Shown in pieces: positions 58,756 through 64,000 of a DNA stretch of 64,000 nt; within the stretch, counting starts at the first letter, position 1, and each line of letters starts with the position of its first letter. A program made the translations under genes and the position numbers. Source of the DNA: Haliclystus octoradiatus. Its lineage: Eukaryota > Cnidaria > Staurozoa > Stauromedusae > Haliclystidae. The notes under the pieces are model-generated. The model searched no databases and was not told the DNA's origin. It saw nothing but the letters and a program-made list of their open reading frames with translations. Location of the stretch: positions 8,809,441 through 8,873,440 of the forward strand of contig OU744451.1 of the NCBI GenBank assembly GCA_916610825.1. Reading direction: 5' to 3'.

Positions 58756-61700
58756 TTTGTAATCCTTTAGAAGAAAGAAAAAGAAATTTTGAAACTTTTT
58801 GTCACACAATTTAAATAGTTCAGCTAAAAAAAAGATATTAATCACAAATACTACATGCCGACTCACACGGTTCTGTATGGTCTAATGGTCTATATTACGG
58901 TCGAGTTCTAGGTAGCTTTCTATGGTTGAGTATCTACTATATAAACGTCGATGCATGTCTGTTTCTATTTGTATCTACTGTATTCGAGATTCACGCTTCT
59001 CATGGTAAACGTATCAAATCCATACTTTCCATGGGGTATCTTATAATTTTTTGCGCCAACATAGGCCATGTTTTATGTTCATATCTTTATATTCCTTCAA
59101 TTGACGGCTCGAAGCGTATATTTTTCGTAGGATTTCTCTTGCGGCTCCATAGCAAGAACGATTACATTGGATCTTTGGCTCATGTTCGTCACGCAATATC
59201 TTTCACACCCGATTGACCTTCAGTTCTATTGTTTCTTTAACATTTGGGCTAAAAACTTCTAGCGGGTTCACTTCACTAGTCATAAGTATATGTCATATTC
59301 AGGGCTATACTCTCAATAAACAATAATGACTATAATACTCAGCAGCACATTATTCTTCCATTGCTTCCTCCCATCTGGTCACACTTTGACGTCCTCAATT
59401 ATTGGCTTGACATAAAAAATAACATGACCATGGATTGGTCTTAAATTTATTGATCCATCTCAATTAACACGTTGATTACGGTTCATGGTTAGTCTATAAG
59501 CTATAAACATTCTGCATTGAAATCACTTACCAGATACAGACAAGCACAGTCGTAAAGTTCCGAGGGGGTGTGGGGATTGTCAACGCCAATTTTTGACTCA
59601 TAATTTCGGGTCATTTTGAAGATACTATAATAACGACGCTCCCAAATATTCAAATTCCACGGCTTTTTTTGGGCAAAATTGACAAATACCCACCGATCAG
59701 AAGCTTGTAGCTACGGCCGTGCAGGCAAGATAGTACAAATATGTACGGTACTTGTAAATCTATACACATATATAACTATAGGACACAGGACTATATTAAT
59801 CAAGATTTGGCTACTTGAAAATGTTGTATAACATATAGGTCGGATATCACAAAGAGTAAGGATTTACGGACGGGTACATAACAAACTCAATTTATAGAGT
59901 CAAGTGTTACACTGCAGTAACCATGTTTCTAGCTATATTACAAAATGTTACCATTTATAATATTCATTACAATATAGATATGAATGATTCACTTTTTGTA
60001 TTGCTGTAATTACGATTAACATTAAAACAGAGAGTTCTATTAGGCCTTCTAAACGATACTTTAAATCCACCTACCTTGTTTAACTCAAACATTGGGTCCA
60101 ATAAATCTACTATAAAGTTATAATTAGCAATGTCTTCAAATTATACTCTTCAGTCTTGACGAAAGCAATATTTATAGAACAAGATAAGCGATAGTCTAAT
60201 ATTGCAATACTAAATCATGATTATGTAACACGCGGTTTGAACATCCAAACAACCAATAATTACAATGTTTTTAATCTTGATCAATCTTGATATTCTCATA
60301 ACATGTTACCATATGATTTAATGTATATACTATGGTTGATTGAATATGATAGATTTATATTATGTAAACACTGCAAGACATCAATATATATTCAATGAAC
60401 AGCACATGGGATTTGCCTGCGTAATTTTTTAAACCACGTTGGTGCATATATAAATACGATAACGTTTCTTTTATATAATTTCGTCAAACTTATTAAAGAA
60501 TCGATTAGAAGAGGATTAGTATAAATTTAAAGATTGATATGATTTAATACTGTTTTTATTGTAAGTTTTTCAACGTGTTACACAAGTTTTTAATGAAGTG
60601 TATCGAGAGCATTCATATTGGAACGGACGTATAAACAGGGCTAATGTGGCAGAGGTGTACACTTTACAGAAGCACAGGGGGCGAACTCAAACTCCGTCAG
60701 GAGCATTATCTTCCTATCAAGGACAGGGGCTTGACTGGAATTAGTGTTTTTCCAGACCAATGCAGAAACAGGTTTTTAGAATACGCAATCGTTTTATTTC
60801 ATAATAAATTAACTAAAAACGTGAAAATTGGCCGGATATTCCATACATATAGACTGATGTTGGATATAAATCTCAGATTAGGTTCTGCTTTTCAATCGTT
60901 TCTACTTTTTAAGTAATTTTCCATATTTCATAGGCGATGTTATATGGAAGATGGTTCCGTTGCTGGATGCCACGCAAACGAATCATCTTGGGTGCTCTTT
61001 TCCAACAAATAAGTCACTTTGATTTCTGCAGGCCACGCTTAAGACCTGATAGGATTTCGAAAGGGTTTTAAATGCATTTAACAAAGGGAAAACACAGGAA
61101 GGAGTTCTGTATAGCTTGCTATATATTGCAGTATTTTAATTTTAAGCACTCTGGTATACGACGTATGATGTTTTTTAAGGGATGAAATTGTTCTCTTTAC
61201 TTGGCTGTTTGGTTAAGTAAATGCTTTGTTTTCTGATCAGTATTGATGATGGTGAATAATGGCCAGAACACCTTTGTCAGAACAGAACAGAACATCGAGT
61301 CTGTTGCTAATACTTGAGGGCCACCATATTTTAGCATGGAGGTTTTTTTTTATCTTGTTAACCACGGTAATCTTTTAAGATGTCTAATAACAAAATACGG
61401 ATTGTATCAGAATTAACTCAGAAATTATAAAGTTGATAATAATTTGCAATTAGAGACGTAATACCCTCAATACTCATGTGTAGGCCTATTGGCTGCTGTG
61501 TGTTGTTTGATAGCGGGTTGCAAACATTATGTTACTAATTTCACTATAGAATTTTACTTTCAATTTTCAACTATATGCTGCAATGTTGCCATCGTCTGTG
61601 AAGCATCGTTTGAAAATTAAACTAATCATTTACTTTCAAATTAAATTTGTTCAAGCTTGATGAAAATATTTGACTTACAAATTTATAGACCATAACTCAA

Positions 61701-63147
61701 AATTTTCAGCAAACTCGTTTTTGCCTTCATATCTACGTTACCATAGTGATATAGCTAAAACTTATTGTTGATACAAATGGTCATTATTATGTTGAGTATT
61801 TTCCTTTACGAGTAAGATACAAATCTAAAATTTAAAACATAGTCATTTAAGATAAGAGCTAATCCTAACGCAATCAATGTAAATGATGTTAATATATCAT
61901 TATATGCTCAATATTAACAGAATATATATATAAACAACCTGATTCTTATATTTGAAAGTTTAATCTATACAAAGATAATAAACATGTGTTTAGAACTTGT
62001 TGACGTGGATTTGAAATTAATGATTTTTTGCAGAATACACAAGTCAACAGCTAAGACCCAAGAGCTTGGGCATACACGGGTCAATCTAGTATTGGCAAGT
62101 TGAAAAGTGCGGTTTGTCTATACACATGTCTGGCCCTTGTGCTCCTAGCTGCCATTTGCTCCTGTACTCCACTTTACCAACGGCAGTTTCGTATAGGGTA
62201 GAGATGTAGAGTAGTGGAATAGTGGGCCTTGTTGAGCTTTGCTATATGGTGCTCCTATAGCTGCCATTTGCTACTTCATTAATGTGTTGACCATTCATAA
62301 AGCAATCTTTCGATGATAAATTCCTTCCTAATTGAGACACCATTTTATTTTGAACGCCGTGATCATGGCATTATACAGAGAGGTGCTGTCGAAAATTTAT
62401 GGATGCAGGCGATGGAGGAGGGCGCTGACATTTGTTCTGAAACAGCAAAAGTTAAGCAATATACACCTCCCTCCCATTCTATACATTACATATATAGGTA
62501 CTGCTTACCTGGGTTTGTTTGATGGGTATATGCGTTAGCAATTTGCGTCAGCACTGGCAATATATGCAACTCTCTACTCAAATAGGGACAGGGGTAAGAT
62601 TTTTCAAATATAAGCGGGGAAATACAAATTGTGTTAGACCTAGATAGCATACTATATCGGACTATGTCTCAGAAATAGGATTAACATCAGGCATCAACGT
62701 CACCATCGTTTTTTGCTAAGTTTTTCTATAGACCAACAAGTTTTGGACCAAGAAGATATATATAAAATATATAAACTAGATAAACTATGATTAAAGTCAT
62801 TAAAATAAGACAGCATGGACAACGTAAATCTTTAATGAATTCATATTATCTCAAAAATGATTTTAAAATGCAAATATACAAAATTTAAATAACTAATTAT
62901 AACATTCTATGTATTATATGTAACATATATTGTTCTATGTACTACAATGAATAAAAATTACTGAGAGGAATAAATAATAATTAATGTTGTGATTTCAATT
63001 TCCTCTATTGGAAATATTTGTTAAAAAAAGTTTTTCATTCCTTCCCTTCCCTTCCTGTCCCTTCGATTCGTCAATATGCTATATAGAAACATTATCGCAT
63101 TGATTATTCTTAACTGACGAACAAAACTTGAAAAACTTGGAAACAAA
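58756..63147. other. 4.4 kb without a recognised gene
   Basis: Several plus-strand frames (58926-59216, 60644-60916, 62313-62522) are open for 70-96 codons. They have no domain, no splice context and no codon pattern that supports them. No TIR element or LINE fragment was identified with confidence. Confidence 0.4.
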
Positions 63148-63428
63148 TCAATGGTGTCCATTATGGTTACCGTTTTTATCCATCATCATATTTTTACTTC
63201 CATTTTCATGATTTACAGTTTCATTTGAATCAGGTCTTAATTTCGATAAACTTGCCAATTTTTCATCGCGCCATTTTCTTCTTGAATCAAGTTCTTTAAC
63301 AGGGATGCTTCGGCACATGGCTGAATTAATCACATCACATGTCATTCCTTGCATTGGTCGTGGGTGATTTTGGTCTTCGCATACTTTGAAAATGTTAGCA
63401 CCATATCTTTGGCAATAGTCTTTAAAAC
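63148..63428 (-). CDS. Last exon of an unidentified gene
   Basis: After an acceptor TTTTGTAG at 63429-63436 the frame (entered with two bases of a split codon) reads FKDYCQRYGANIFKVCEDQN, HPRPMQGMTCDVINSAMCRS and onwards for 93 codons to TGA. Four cysteines lie in the first 40 residues. The tail is polar, rich in Asn, Lys and Met, ending NHNGHH. Balanced composition and the clear acceptor support a true exon. Upstream exons were not found to the window end. Function unknown; the cysteines could suit an extracellular domain. Confidence 0.5.
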
Positions 63429-63436
63429 CTACAAAA

Positions 63437-64000
63437 TAATAACTCTATATAAGACCATTGTCCATAGAAGTAATGCCTTTAATAATAAATGCGTTTCTTT
63501 GCAATTAAAAAGACTGTTGGAATTGATTTACTTGAGAGCAGATATGGACATTTCCTCATTGACCTGACTCAAAATGACCACACCTTTCAAATATAAGGCA
63601 CTGAGTGAGCGGGCTGCTTTTCTATCATTTCATTTGAAGGAAGCATAAACACTAAAGAAGCCCTGAAATGAAGCTCCAAGATTTCTGTTATCCATTGTGT
63701 GAGTGCCTAATTCCCAGTATGAATCATAACATCCTATCATCCTTGAGCAATCGGTCGCTAATCGCAGGTTCTTTGAAGATAATAAATCCGACAAAAGTAT
63801 CAGTCTCTATACCTATGTATATACCTATGTACACATGTTTTTCCATGAAAAAGAGGTTACATGAAACTTTGTACTAGCCTACAAAATTTTTAAGCCAAAC
63901 TTCAGTACCTCTCTGAAATTATTTCAAAGTCTATATATGATACATATCGGGACACATCGGATTTAGATAGAACTGAATTTTTATTTAATTCGTACATGTT
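63437..64000. other. Presumed intron of the gene ending at 63148
   Basis: AT-rich sequence without a second exon that I could support. Confidence 0.35.

Overview
The window reads as an AT-rich animal nuclear genome, probably a marine invertebrate. Genes are split into short exons separated by introns of several kb with GT-AG borders. There is a nuclear tRNA-Asn, LINEs, a chromodomain Ty3/Gypsy element, tRNA-derived SINEs and many MITEs. No bacterial operons, CRISPR arrays or ribosome binding sites are seen. The phylum cannot be fixed from the sequence.

Layout. 1-5 kb: a partial LTR, SINE pieces and a nested MITE. 5.06-18.78 kb, plus strand: an eight-exon HUNK-type SNF1/AMPK-related protein kinase that joins in frame to 787 codons. 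18.8-21.2 kb: a convergent intergenic spacer holding a multi-hairpin Harbinger-like MITE. 21.23-42.62 kb, minus strand: a twelve-exon gene that joins in frame to 475 codons. It encodes a signal peptide, a JmjC/cupin dioxygenase core with an intact HxD...H iron site, an EF-hand-like loop and a C-terminal KDEL, so it is predicted to be an ER-lumenal 2-oxoglutarate hydroxylase. Its introns carry a 2.26 kb foldback element, a repeat family built on the palindrome GTTCATGAAC, mariner-type MITEs, a SINE and a hAT-type MITE. 42.99-43.07 kb: an intact tRNA-Asn(GTT).

43.87-56.68 kb is a nested retrotransposon block. A non-LTR element (LINE-X) sits in a CAT trinucleotide tract. A young full-length Ty3/Gypsy chromovirus with LTRs that look identical has inserted into LINE-X. 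A second, 5'-truncated LINE-X copy lies in the same CAT tract. The tract ends as the (ATG)n 3' tail of another, minus-strand LINE (56.67-57.1 kb). This suggests LINE-X targets CAT/ATG microsatellites, including the tails of other LINEs.

57.85-58.76 kb, minus strand: a two-exon gene for a small secreted six-cysteine peptide. 58.8-63.1 kb: no gene recognised. 63.15-63.43 kb, minus strand: a probable last exon of a gene that starts beyond the visible exons.

Exon structures were built by eye from splice consensus, reading-frame continuity and family resemblance. No transcript or database search was available.
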